The notes under the pieces were generated by a model. The model was not told where the DNA came from and made no database searches. It was given only the letters and a program-made list of their open reading frames with translations. The position numbers and the translations under genes were made by a program. Shown here piece after piece: positions 36,055 to 48,445 of a stretch of 64,000 nucleotides of DNA. Within the stretch, counting starts at the first letter, position 1; every line of letters starts with the position of its first letter. Source of the stretch: Macrotrachela quadricornifera. Its lineage: Eukaryota; Rotifera; Eurotatoria; Philodinida; Philodinidae. The stretch is from the NCBI GenBank assembly GCA_022393335.1, contig JAJEKB010020218.1, positions 124,488-188,487 on the forward strand, written 5' to 3'.

Positions 36055-37041
36055 AGTTATATCGGCCGACGAAGTTATAACTTCGACAGACAAAATTGAC
36101 GAAGTTATAACGTCGTCATATAAATGTGACGAAGTTATAACTTCGATGGCAATGCTTGACGAAGTTACAACTTCGACAACAAATTTTGTCGAAGTTATCT
36201 GAAATCAACTAAATATCAAAAATTACCAAATAATCAATGATATTGATATCAGAATATAGATTTAGAGTAAATTCTTTGTTTTAAAAAAATATATATTGTT
36301 TTTTACGCTGAATTATGTATGAAATTTTTTTCAAAAAAATCAAAAATGACATTTTTATTTAAATAACTCTAGAGCGCTTTAGCCGACAGAAAGTTCTGTA
36401 GCTGATAAAGTGGATCTCAGAAAGTACTTCGTGCTGATTTATACACTACTTTACTCTCGCACTCATAAAGGGAATCATTCATATAAAAACAACTTGAACG
36501 CTAGTCAAACTCGGACATTTGCTAAGCAAAACCAAGGCTTTCCTGACTGTCCTATTTTATACTTATCATATTTCAACTTTAATTTGTGTATTAACATGGT
36601 ATAAATGAAGTTTATTGAATTTACTCTACTACTGAAATTTATCTTTCATAATATGTATCTTATCTTGCTCAAGCTCGAAAACTACAGTTCGCAGCAGCTA
36701 TTATGCGTGTAGGGATTTTGTATGAATCAGCATCAAGTATTTGCTAAAATTCACTTTAGCAGGTGCAGAACTTCCAGTCCGCTAAAATATTCTAGAGTTA
36801 TATAAATAAGAATATATAATATTTGATTTTTCTTTAAAGAAATTTGTACATAATTCATCGTAAACAATGATATGTTTTCCTTTAGAACCGTCATGGTTAG
36901 AAGGTTAAATAAAATAATACAAATAAAAAAATGTATGTATCTTTATAAAATAAAGAATTTACTCTAAATCTATATTCTGATATCAATATCATTGATTATT
37001 TGGTAATTTTTGATATTTAGTTGATTTCAGATAACTTCGAC
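36055..37041. repeat. Foldback element with palindromic 14-mer array at its left end
   Basis: Arms at about 36187-36385 and 36775-37041 are inverted copies. AATCAATGATATTGATATCA on the left and its complement on the right lie in an almost perfect 90-bp stretch, and AACTCTAGA pairs with TCTAGAGTT further in. To the left (36055-36195) there are four to five copies of a unit built on GAAGTTATAACTTC, itself a perfect palindrome, spaced about 33 bp. The right end has one GATAACTTCGAC half copy. No coding potential. Confidence 0.7.
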
Positions 37042-37119
37042 ACGACATATATATATATATATATGTCAGTCATCTATATTATATTTTATACTCACGAAAT
37101 TTTTTCTTATGTGCATTAA

Positions 37120-37364
37120 CCCTTTCAAAGGCACTGATGCAAATATATACCACTTTTTTGTTTTCGGTTACAGAATTATGATAAACTAAGATCAATGAGT
37201 CTGATAGAAAGAAGAATGATACTGTATACATGAAATAAATTCATAGTTATCCGAGATTAAGTAACACACTTTATCTGTTTCTTCAAGAGGGATTTTGAAG
37301 AATGTTATCATTAATTCTCATTTATAAAAGAACTTAGCCTGTCCAAAATTCGCTGATGAAGGGG
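37120..37364. mobile_element. Short piggyBac-like MITE (TTAA-flanked)
   Basis: TTAA at 37116-37119 and 37365-37368 flank a 245-bp segment. It begins CCCTTTCAAAGGCACTGATG and ends with an inverted CATCAGCG..GGGG counterpart (CTGATGAAGGGG). TTAA flanks plus CCC ends fit piggyBac-type MITEs. The terminal match is imperfect. Confidence 0.5.
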
Positions 37365-37424
37365 TTAAATCGATTTTTCCTATGATATTAGAGTTCAACC
37401 AAGAGTGGATACGTGAGACTCACG

Positions 37425-37890
37425 AAGTACAAGGAAGTACAGTAGAGGTATATGGAAATACAGTGGAGGTATAAAGAGGTACAGTAGAGGTATACGGAAG
37501 TACAGTGGAGATACAAGAAAGCACAATAGAGATATAGGGAAGTACAGTGGAGGTACAACGAAGCACAGTAGATGTATAGGGAAGTGCAGCGGAGGTATAA
37601 CGAAGTACAACGAGAACATAGGGAAGTACAGAAAAGTGTAGCAGAGATACAGAGAAATACAGTGAAAACATAAGAAAGTACAATCGACGCATAGGGGAGT
37701 ACAGTAGGAGTATAGGAAAGTACAGTGAACGTATAGGGAAATACAGTTGAGGTGCAAAGAAGTACAGTGAGAATACAGGAAAGTACAGAGAAGGTATAGG
37801 AAAGTATAGTTAACGTATAGAGAAGTACAATGAATGTATGGAGAACTACAATGAGAACACAAGAGAGCACAGTGAAGGTACAGAGAGGTA
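37425..37890. repeat. 21-bp minisatellite, about 22 units
   Basis: Tandem, imperfect copies of a 21-bp unit close to GGAAGTACAGTGGAGGTATA. Because 21 is a multiple of three and the unit lacks stops on the minus strand, three overlapping minus frames stay open for 90 to 172 codons with a 7-residue repeat. These frames are products of the period and not genes. Confidence 0.85.
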
Positions 37891-38400
37891 CGGCTGGAGC
37901 AAGCACTTCACGAGTCCCACTTTCCCCCTTAAGTCTAACCTTTCACAGGAGTCTCTAGTTTACATAAAATTGACTCTTTAGTAATTGCACTTTTTGTTGT
38001 CAAAATGGACATAACTTTGAGCAATCAGATTTTGACTACGTGGAAATAAAATTTTTTAAAGTATATGACGGATTTATTTATTTTTCATTTTATTTTCTTA
38101 TGGTTGTTCTTGGCAAATTGTGGAGTATTTTATTTCTTTTTAATAAAGCATATAAGATGATAACAAGATAAAATTCAAAAAATCAAATTCATCGTATACT
38201 TAAAAAACTTTCATTTTTAGTTTCTCGAAAGGACAGGGGCGCATGAGGCCCTGATTTGGCCCATTGGACTTTTTCATATTATATCCAGCACAATCATATA
38301 TACATAGAATGAAAGAGCTTCAGTTGGCGAGTATTTTTATACTAGATTTCAAATACATCTGAAATACAGTTGAGGATTTCTTCCTGCAGACTTCGAAAAG

Positions 38401-39307
38401 TCTTATTTATATATATATAAAGAAGAAAGTTTGTCTGTTCGCTTAAAGTTCAGTCTCGGTAAAAGTTAGCGTCACCAAATTTTCCACAATACTTCCCTAG
38501 GTCCAGAGGAAGGTTTTAGAATAGTTTTTCACTAAAAAATCTCACCTGAGCAGAGTGTCTGCTCGTCCTTTTGTTGCATTACTACAGTAAGTACCTTTTC
38601 TAAAGAGTCTGTGCGTGTGATTGTTTTCTCAGTAACTTGAGAACAAAAGTAGATAATAATCTGCATTTTTGCCATTGAACGTAAGATATTCAAGGATGCT
38701 CGAAAAAAGCAAATAGAATTTATAAGGTAAAGGGTGACCGTATAAGTGGAAATACCCATCGAATGTAGAAAGTAACGAGTGGAACGAAATTCCATTAGTC
38801 ATATTTCATAATCTATATATTTATAAAGAAGAAGGTTGTCTCTATCTGTCAGTTTTTTTTACATTTGGACGCCGTACGAGTCAGCGTCGCCAAGCGTTTC
38901 ACGAAATACATTGAGCCCAAACAAAGATTGAAAGATAGTCAGTGTAGTAACCAGGGGACGGACGGAATGAAATTTCATACAGGCTATGATATATTGCAAT
39001 TTTCACCAATCTTTCAAAAACTTTAGAGTATTTGCTACTATTGAGAGATTATCTACTCCTTTAGTGTCACCTTTTTCCAGCGAGTTTTCGTATAGTATAC
39101 CAGTTGACATGAGTAAAAAAGGCATTCACATTCACATACTATTTGCTGAATTGACCGATTTACGCATGAATGTAAGTGTGTGCACGGCGGGACATATAGT
39201 AATCATATATAAATAAGAAATCTCAAGCACGTCCTCTATATGCTCTCTGTCGTTTTCTGATATAATAAGTTTTAGATTTCCCGAGCAACGCCGGGTATTA
39301 CCGCTAG
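38401..39307 (+). mobile_element. Composite Helitron-like non-autonomous element
   Basis: The 3' end shows a hairpin (CCCGagcaacgcCGGG) about 12 bp before a terminal CTAG at 39304-39307, followed by T, which is the Helitron 3' signature. A 5' end starting TC after an A lies at 38812 and gives a 496-bp unit. A second Helitron-like 5' end with the same TATATATAAAGAAG block lies at 38401 and gives a 907-bp unit without its own 3' end. The copy at 15690-16600 (minus) has the same two-headed layout and nearly the same sizes (495 and 911 bp). No Rep/helicase is encoded. Confidence 0.72.
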
Positions 39308-39394
39308 TTTATTTATAATCTTAAAAGCGGCAATAAACAAAAAAACTCAAGTTCTCGAATAATAATTTCTTGATTTAAATAATAGTGTATGACT

Positions 39395-42300
39395 TTATAT
39401 TGATATTCTACCATCTTCTTCTTTTAAGTAATTTTGGGTTTGTTCGCTAATTTGATTATAAGAAAGAATTAACATTTGTAATATCTATAACAAAATGACA
39501 AAACTAAGATTCTTGATTTCAAAAGAACAAGTTACCCTATTTTCTCGTAAAGCTTGTACCATTTGCCGAGCACCATTATCTTCGATTTGATTGTGAGACA
39601 GGTTTATTGTGACAAGTGCCTATATCAAATATTATAATAGTACTATCATACTTTCTTTTTTCTGTCAATTTTTTCGTTCCTCAAATTAATATAAGCCTAC
39701 AGTAGAATATCAACTCTTAAAAATACTAATCCTAGAGGGCTTTTGAAAGATTCGAAATAGACTTTTTATATACAATAAAGCTTATACGCTCAAACATCAG
39801 TGGGAATAGTTTACTGTATTTTGTTGTAATATTTGAGAAATATTTTCTGCACCACTATCTTTAATTTTATTGGACGATAAATCAAGATGAGTGAGCGTCT
39901 AAATGACAATGGTAAATGTAAATATGAGAGTGGCAACTTGCTCGGATATTATACTTTGTTCTCTTGTAATATTTTAACCAAATACTGTGTTCCTTCATCT
40001 CCAATATGATTATTTTGAAGTTCTAATATAGTTAATGTCTACATAATTAATACAATTTGTACATGAGAAAATTAAATCAAGATATTTTACTTTATTAATA
40101 ATTAAGATATCAGCAATATATTTTGCACCATTCTCTCCAATCAGGTTCGAGCAAAGATCTAATTTGATGAGTGTCTGTATAAATAATACACATGTACGAA
40201 ACACAAATTTCGAGAAAAATTTACATGATCGTTTTCTAGCGATTCAGCAAGATATTGAACACCTGTATCTCCAATTTGATTATGTCCAAGAGTTAATGTG
40301 GTAACTATCTAGAAAATAGAAAATAATTTACGAAAAATATCATAATGTCTACAACATTATTAGTTCGTAGTGCTTCAGCCAAATAATACACTCCTTTATC
40401 ATTAATTTTGCTGTTTTTAAAATTCAATGTAGTAAGTGTCTATTAACAAACATATCATATAGATATTAAATAAAAGACTGAAAGAAAGAAGCACTTTGTC
40501 ATGTTGGAGTCGATGTATCATTTCTACAATTTTGCATAAACTGCCAGGATTCTCACTCAGCTCAAGTTTTTTAAAGATCTAGAAAAAAAAATGAAGATGA
40601 TGAAAAGATATAAAGAAAATGGAAATACTCGATTATTTTGAATTAACTTAGCAAGATAATCTGCTCCATCATCGCCAATTTTATTGTTGCGAAGATTTAA
40701 TTGAAGTAGTGTCTGAATGAATAGAAAACGAAAACATAACTGAATTCCTGTTATTCTATTCTTTACTGTATTTATTGATAAAGCTTCAGCAAGATGATGA
40801 ACTCCATTATCACCAATCTTATTATATTGAAGATTCAATATTGTTAATGTCTCCATGATAATATGAGAATCGATAATAGAAATCTTGTATACATATATAT
40901 CTTACCTTGTTTATTTTTAAGCTATTAGCAAGATGCGCTATTCCATTATCACTAATCTGATTATTTGCAAGATGTAGCGTAGTAATTGTCTGTTGAAAAC
41001 ACAATTGTATGAAATGTAAAGATAAAAAGTCAATGAATTACTGTATTAGTGCATAACATATTGGCTAATACTTGTATTCCTCCATTACCTATCTGTTTGT
41101 TTCGAAAATCTAATGTAGAGATCGTCTGTAAGAGAAATAATTTATCTTTATGTAGAGAATAAAATGAAGATTTATTCACTTTGTCTATTCTTAGTTTTAA
41201 TACCGTAGTGATAATATAATGAAAGATTTTCCATTCATTCTTTAATGTTATTTTTAGTAACTTCTAAATAACATAACAAAGAATATCGACAAGAATGCAT
41301 GTATTTGATTTGTTACTGTATTGTTTATAATTGCATCAGTGATACAAGCCATTGCATCATCACTAATGTCATTATTTTGAAGACTCAGTTCAATTAATAT
41401 CTATAAGTACAAAACAAAATATCTTACAAAAACGAATAGTTGTGTTTTCTACATTGCTAGTTTTTAATGCTTCAGCAAAACATTGTGCTCCTTTATCATC
41501 AATTTTTCTATTATCAAGTTTCAATGAGGTGAGTGCCTAGGAATAAAAATATCATATAAGAAGTCAATCATAGGAATGAAAGAACTACTTTATCATGTTG
41601 AAGACGGCATGCCATTTCAACAAAGAAACATAAATCACCAGGATTTCCCTTTAGTTCAAGTTTGTTGAGGGTCTAGAAAAATCAAGGATGAAGAAAAGAT
41701 CTAAAGAAAATCAACAGTAAGACAAACTGAATTATTTTGAATTAAATTAGCAAGATTTTCTGCTCCAACGTTCGTGATATGATTGCGTTGAAGATTCAGT
41801 TCTTGAAGAGTCTGTGTAGTGCATAAAATAAAATGTAAATAAACTGTCAGTGATGCATCTTTTACCGTATTCATTAATAACGCATTTGTGAGAAGTTTCA
41901 CACCCTCATCTCCAATTTTATTGTAACTGAGATCCAGTGTAATGATGGTCTATTTAATATGAGTAACAAACAAAGGAGAGACACTTGATTAACTCACTGT
42001 ATTTTCGTATAAAACACTAGCCAAATATTGTGCTTCTCTATCACCAATAGCAGTGTTTTGAAAATTTAGTTTTCGGAGTGTCTAGAATAATATACCTAAA
42101 ATCGTGATGTAAAGAACAACGGATATGTGACTTTTTCATATGGTATACGATTTGCTATATCAATAAAGTTGCATAATTCACTCGAATTTTTACTGAGACA
42201 AAGTTTCATAAGTGTCTGAACAAAACCAAGTAAGTGTAAACAAGGCTTTCAGTAAGATCATAGCTCACCTTGTTGACTAGTAATGCATCACAAAGATGAC

Positions 42301-45300
42301 GAGCACCATTGTCACGAATACTGTTGTTTCTAAGATTTAACGTAGTTAATGTCTGAAATTTAAGGACAATATAGATCTAAATATAATTGATATGCAATAA
42401 ATTTTACTGTATTTGTCATCAATGCTTCAGCAAGATACTTTGCACCGTCATCACCAATCGAATTCCCTTGAAGATCTAACACTGTTATGGTCTTAATATG
42501 AAATATAGCATAATTCATGGATTCTCTCGAAGATGTACATTGAATAGAGAATAAAATTCTCTTTCAGGCCATTGTATTTGCGGGTCTGACTCGGACTATA
42601 TTGCAGAAGAAATATCAACGGAATTAGAGAAATTTCGACTGTTTCAGGTTTCAACGAGTTTTTCTAATCTCATTAGTATTTCTTCTGAGATGTAGTTGGA
42701 GTCAGACCCCAAGATATAATGGCCTGATAGAGAATGTTTTCTCTATTCATCGTACATGTTTGAAACAATCCAATGATCAAGTACAAGTTTCTATTTTAAA
42801 AATACTGAATCTCAAAAAACTGCTGATGCAGGATCCTAATCTAAATCTCACGATATTGAATAATTTTTACCGTGTTCTTCATTAATAGCTCAGCAAAATA
42901 CTTTGTTGCGCTATTACCAACATGATTGTTTTGAAGGCTCAATATGCTCAGTGTCTAAGATGATAAAAAATACATTTTTTTTAGATACTATACTAATATC
43001 AAAATAAGCGTACTGTGTTTTGTTGTAAGGCTTCAACAAGATTTTTAGCATCATCGTCTTCAATTTTGTTTTGCTCAAGATCAAGGTGGATGAGTGTCTG
43101 GAATAGACAAAAAGTATATTATGAGAAACACGAATACAAAACAAACTTTATTATAGACCAATGCCATAGCCAAATATTGTACTCCTTTATATGTAATACA
43201 GTTTGGATTGGCATTCGATTGTGCAGATGTCTACATGAGAAATACGAGTGTGATGTGCCTGACGAAAACAGAAGAAAATATGCGTTACCTGATTCCTGCA
43301 GTAAGGCATAGTTACCCAATCATAATCGTAGTATGCGGATTTTTTACGGAGTTGAAGGGTCAGCAGACTCTTTAAAAGCAAACAATCACGCAGTTTTTAC
43401 GTAATTCTTTTATAATAAAACATTACTGCATTTTTGTTTAATGCATCGGCGAGAAATCGTATTCCATTATCACCGATTGGATTGTTTCGAAGATCCAAAG
43501 TCTTAAGTGTCTGTTTTGAAAAGAGAAGAATATTACGAAATAGGTGAAAGTAATTCATCTGACCGTATTATAGTGTAAGATTTTGGCCAATTTTTGCGCA
43601 CCTTGATCTGTAATTTTATTGTTTCCAAGCACCAACGTCTCGAGTGTCTATTCAAAAAGAGAGGAAATATGAAATCTTGTTTGTCATAATCGACAATCTT
43701 CTTAAGATTTTTCTCTATAAAATAAAAGCTAGCTGGAAGAACTAATTTACAGGCGAGTTTCATCTATATAGCTCAAAGTTGTTTCAATAGCATTCTTTCC
43801 GAAATCTACAAAGTTATAAGCATTCACTATATATCACTAATCATTAAATAACTAAAAAGTGTTTTAGCAGAAAAATAGAAGATTTTCTTTCTGCAATACG
43901 TGGGTACATGTAGTATAGTTGTAATTTTCTAAAGTTCTAATTCGATAGCGTTGAAGCCCTCTGAGCAGTATAAATCAAGCAAAATAATAGTGCTTTAACT
44001 ATAAGGAGGAATGAAACAAAATGTGAAAAATAGCAAACTTTATTGTCTTGAACTGCAGTGGCCAAATAGTTGATTCCAGTATCTCCAATTTTGTTATTTT
44101 CTAAATTTATTTCGTTATATGTCTATAAATAACGAAAATTTAACATGGAATTAGTGTGGTTTTATATATCTTACATTATTGTTTTGTAGGCCAAGGCATA
44201 GATACATGACGCCTTTGTCCGTAATGGATTTACCACTGAGATTTAATGTAGAATGTACCTGATTAAAGAGAAATAAGATGAAAAAAAGAACAATGGCAAA
44301 ATAATCCATGTCTCAAATCTACTAACATATTTTTCATCCTTTACTAATTCCTGAGTTACATGATAAATGCCATCTATCGTTGATATTTCGCATCTACTTG
44401 AAATTGTAGGTCTATTACTATTAAATTCGATTGTGTAAAGTTCGATTGCTTTAGATTTAAAAACATAGGCACAAGTAATAAACCATTTCTTTTGATGCAA
44501 CCAATATGGTGTTTGAAATGAAGTAATGAGAGTTTCAAGTGTAGTGATATCATCAGTTGTTGTATTAGTATAAGAAGCGAAAAGTTGAAATCTATCTAAT
44601 AGAGATAATCTGCTCCAGATAAACTGTTCCCAATAATATCCATCAAACATAGAATCACATCTTGCTCTTTGAGATCCTATCTTGAGATGACGAAGCATTG
44701 GTGTATGTGAAAGTAATAGTTCGAGATGTTCCATAGACTCAATAGTTTTATCAATGACTAATGATGATAATGATGAAGAATGTTTTAAAGAAGTGGAAAC
44801 AATCTGATCAGTATGACTGTAGCCTTTGTATTCACCTATGACAAATGTTTGTAAATTATGTAACTGATGAAGAATGATCGAATATTGTTCATATACGCAA
44901 ACATCGATTGTCAAACGTTCCAGAGTACATCCATATGGCCATGATATATAATCCATTATATATACTGAATTATTTAAATACAACTTTCGAATAGATTTCT
45001 GAGAAATAACAGAAGAAATAAAAGTTGAAGTTGTTCTAGACGGTGTTTTGCATGAGTCAACCGAAAGGGATACCAGAAGATTATTGTGGAAATGTTGTAA
45101 AAACTTTTCTATTATTACATCACTGATTTGACGAATAGTTAATGATTGAAGTCGGGTAAAGTTGTGAAGACCGAAGGTTGATACAAATGGAGAAAATGTT
45201 TCCTTGTTGATTATTAAAAGCTGACTATTATCTTTAGCATTGTGACTCTCCAAAGTAAGTGAAATGATATTGTTCGGTGGCAACAGTCTAACGAGTATCT

Positions 45301-45502
45301 TAAAATCATATTTTGAGCTTGAGTTGAGTTTGAGATGAAATCGATCATAAGTACTCGCAACAGCATAAAATTGTCTACAAACTTGTCGAATTGACAAAAT
45401 TGTTTTGTTATCACAAAAGTCGAAAATGTGATGAATCAATTCGACAGGGAGATTCAAAAGACTAGCATTTGACATGGATAGGTTTTGTTGAATGAGTGCC
45501 AT
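39395..45502 (-). CDS. F-box protein with 28 single-exon leucine-rich repeats
   Basis: Exon 1 (45502-44327, 392 codons) has an F-box at about residues 15-50 (LPVELIHHIFDFCDN, then RQVCRQFYAV) and a Leu-rich region. It is followed by 28 LRR exons and a last exon (39484-39395) with the stop, about 1200 aa in all. LRR exons start at 44258, 44122, 43647, 43510, 43369, 43230, 43097, 42954, 42491, 42352, 42215, 42081, 41949, 41811, 41672, 41538, 41400, 41125, 40989, 40850, 40712, 40578, 40439, 40308, 40174, 40038, 39898 and 39619. Each is 84 nt (the fifth is 81) and phase 0. The consensus is TLxxLxLxxNxIGDxGxxxLAxAL, ribonuclease-inhibitor type. Three are a variant type ending RLQHDK-like (42215, 41672, 40578). 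F-box/LRR proteins select substrates for SCF ubiquitin ligases. Exons at 43369 and 43230 are degenerate but open. A further coding remnant may lie at about 43735-43810. Confidence 0.88.
42532..42759. mobile_element. Foldback MITE in an LRR-gene intron
   Basis: Arms of about 100 bp: GTACATTGAATAGAGAA on the left matches the inverted TTCTCTATTCATCGTAC on the right, and TTTCAGGCCATT pairs with AATGGCCTGA. It explains why this intron (42492-42870) is 379 bp, while most introns of the gene are 50-60 bp. The flanking exons are intact. Confidence 0.7.
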
Positions 45503-45509
45503 ACTGTTT

Positions 45510-46700
45510 GTACCTTTGACTTTGAACTGCTCTATTCAAATGAAAATCTATAATAAAAATTGCAATTGTAATTTGCTTTTATTTATGTATCAGTATTGAT
45601 CTAAGTGCTAAGTGATGACTAATAATTATTCTTATAGATAATGTCTGATTTATAGTTTAATAAGAACTGACCGAGAACGTGCAAGAAGATTATCATGTGT
45701 GAAAGTGCTTTCTATCTCAAAATTGCAGGAATATTCCAATTCAAAGTTCTACTTTCAAGTATAGTTGATTTCACTCATCGACATTAGTAGTTGGTGATGA
45801 TTCAATCGCTATCATAGCTCAACACTAGCTGGATGATTTCTAAGAACTTTCAATAATTAGAATTAGTTTTAAGGAATTTTCCTATCTAGTTTCTGCTATT
45901 GAAACTATTCGATTACTAACATCGATCAATACGTCAGTTTATACGTCTCGAAGCTTCTTTCATTACATGTCACGTACTTACCAAATAATAAAATTCCTCC
46001 ACTACTTTAGAAACTTTTTTCAGTACCTTATTTCGTGCAATACAACCATAAGTTGTCGTCTATTTTATAATAAATTCTCACATAAATATTGCTTATCGTA
46101 TTTTTTTAACTTTATGTTGGATAAAACCACTGCATAATAATGATTCAACATATTATTTTTAAAACTAAAACTATTACTCAATAGTGGGCAAGAAATAAAA
46201 ATAACGAAGAAGTAGGAAAAAACATACATAAGGGTAAACAATGACAGCATACAGTCAAACAAAAATACATCAACGAGGCTTGAAGAAAAGGAAAAATATT
46301 CTATAAAAAAAACTTTGTGGCAATAAGTGACATCTATTAATACTGACAAACATCTCATAATAATATTAGAATCTTTCTATAAATTAAGTTTTCAATCAAA
46401 ATTTCCCCATTCGGTGTCTTTTTCTGCCCTCAGACACAGACCAAAACTTTATTGAATGCTCCATCTAGTTACGATCAGTCATAATTATTAATGAAAAACA
46501 AAACTTCACTACATATTCCTAATCGACTCTCGCCCCAAAGAATCCCTGAAAAGTTCCGTAAAAGCTTCGAAATTTCTGATAAGTCCTTAGAGAGTCACCA
46601 CACTAATCCCTGAGGAATCCCTAAACTAGAAAAACTTCCCAAGGACTCCCTGAGGATTTCCCATGAAATTACTAGACAGTCTCCAATTTTCAGAGAGTAG
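45510..46700. other. Intergenic, no gene seen
   Basis: Region upstream of the F-box/LRR gene. 46540-46690 holds diffuse CCCTGAGGAA-type repeats. The frame 46065-46358 has no support. Confidence 0.45.
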
Positions 46701-47102
46701 AGACCAGCGTTGCCAAATCCAAATTTTAGAAATCAGAGTTTTTTTGTTAAAAAATAGGAGTTGATCAGGAGCCTTTTCTTTCAAAATCAGGAGAAAAATT
46801 AGGAAACATTCTCTCGAAACTAGAAGAAAAATACGACAGTGTCACATATTTTATTTGTGAAAAAACAAAGTTTTTACTGTCAAATATTTATAATTTTAGT
46901 TTTTAATTAAACGAGCAACGAAAAGGTCTGTCTTAGTGAACGAAAGAAAGAAAAACAGAAAGACAGTTACACATAGTCCATTTTACTAGTCTTTTCAAAA
47001 CTGTTTATTGATAAATATAAAAAAACAGAGAGAAATGGGTTTTAAGAAACCACCAAAGAATTGAAACAGAACAGAGTAAACCGTTTCCTACATCTTTTTT
47101 AA

Positions 47103-47976
47103 CCCTTGTAGTACCGTCCTCTTTTAAGCATTATATTGAAACATACAGCTGTTTGCAAAAAAACTTGCACAAATTTTTTTTTGTTTGAAATAAAAAGTTT
47201 TTTTTTCAAGTCTTTTTTCAAACATTTGTATATGAGGTGAGAGAGAATTGAAAGCTCTATTACTGCATATACAAATGTTTGAAAAAAGACTTGGAAAAAA
47301 ATATTTTTTATTTCAAAGAAAAAAAAAAATTGTGCAAGTTTTTTTGCAAACAGCTGTATGTTTTCATAAAATGATTATTTTTACTTTTGGATCAGTCTCC
47401 AGATGAAATATGCTGTTTTCATATTCTATCAGATAGAAAATGAAGATACGCTAGATATACTAACATTAACTGAAACAATTACTTAGTATATACAGTTAAA
47501 TTTAAAAATAATAGTTTCCTTTCTTTTGATCTTACAAACTTTCAATATGATATCTTGACCTTATTACTCAAAAAATATAGAACAAGAAAGAAAGGCAACT
47601 TTTATTTTTCATCTACGATGATATAAATAATTCATCGCGATGATTGAATAGCTCGAATCATTCAAAAAATGTTTTTCAATGGATTGAAAATATATATCAA
47701 CTTAGATTAGTGAATGAATCATTGGATTATATATTGAAAGTTTTACTTTTTCTCCTTTCTTGTTACATATTTGTTGCACACTGAAGACATGATTTTGTAT
47801 CAAGAAGTTTTGATCATATGGAAAACAAACACTTTTCCTTTTAGATTCAACAACATATATCTATTCACAAGGAATACTAATTGCTTCTAAAGACTAGGAA
47901 ACAGAAAAATATTTCTAGCGTACTTAAAAACTTTTCAAGGTGGGGTCAAAAATGACCCCGATCGGTACTACGAGGG
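47103..47976. mobile_element. piggyBac-like non-autonomous element
   Basis: Flanked by TTAA on both sides (47099-47102 and 47977-47980). The ends are CCCTTGTAGTACCGTCC and the inverted CCCTCGTAGTACCGATC, 15 of 17 identical. A GGGGTCAAAAATGACCCC hairpin lies just inside the right end. TTAA targets and CCC ends are diagnostic of piggyBac. No transposase is encoded. Confidence 0.75.
47146..47356. mobile_element. mariner/Tc1-like palindromic MITE
   Basis: A 211-bp, nearly complete palindrome that starts CAGCTGTTTGC, ends GCAAACAGCTG, and is flanked by TA on each side. TA is the Tc1/mariner target. The arms are about 100 bp. It lies just inside the piggyBac-like element and so inserted after it. 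Confidence 0.78.
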
Positions 47977-48286
47977 TTAAACTCATTATTTATCAGCCTA
48001 TATTAGCAATGGAACCAGATCGGTTGTAAAAAATATCAATCGGTCTGTAGAGATGGAAATTTTACGGGCTGAAATTTTTCAAAGGCTTTTTTTGTCGATC
48101 CTGTTTCTGTCCATAAAAAACTAAGATACCGCATAAATTTCTGATAGAGTTGGTAAAGAATGGGACAAAACACAAATTATTTAATTATTTATTGTGAGGC
48201 TCACTTTAAAAAGATGGCTTTTGCTGGATGTCTCATACATGCTCTCCGAAACAACACCTCCGCGCAAAAATCTGTCCCCTTTTCGT

Positions 48287-48445
48287 TTCTTTGCTATCAT
48301 ACTTTGCATAAAGTTTATTGCCGACTAGAGATATGACTTGAGAGTTTTATTTCAGTATGGTATACAGATCACAATACAATAAAATTCTCAAGTCACATCT
48401 CTACTCGGTAATAAATTGTATACAAATCATGATAGCACAGAAATA
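48287..48445. repeat. Foldback repeat, arms about 70 bp
   Basis: CTAGAGATATGACTTGAGAG on the left pairs with CTCAAGTCACATCTCTA on the right, and TTTCTTTGCTATCAT pairs with ATGATAGCACAGAAA. Probably a small MITE. Confidence 0.65.

Noticed and set aside
36055..36200. Resemblance of CGAAGTTAT/ATAACTTCG to loxP arms
   Set aside because: Only 9 bp match, in the wrong relative order and spacing, and without a recombinase. The sites are part of a eukaryotic repeat array.
36055..36200. Possible CRISPR-like repeat array
   Set aside because: The units are palindromic, vary in sequence, number only four to five, and have no cas genes or proper spacers. The genome is eukaryotic.
37388..37906. Overlapping minus-strand open frames of 172, 155 and 90 codons
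   Set aside because: They lie on a 21-bp tandem repeat. Because the period is a multiple of three and the unit has no stops, three frames stay open by construction.
43731..43810. Additional LRR-type exon between the second and third LRR exons
   Set aside because: The peptide resembles the variant LRR type, but the available donor and acceptor do not give phase 0 or an 84-nt length. Probably a remnant.
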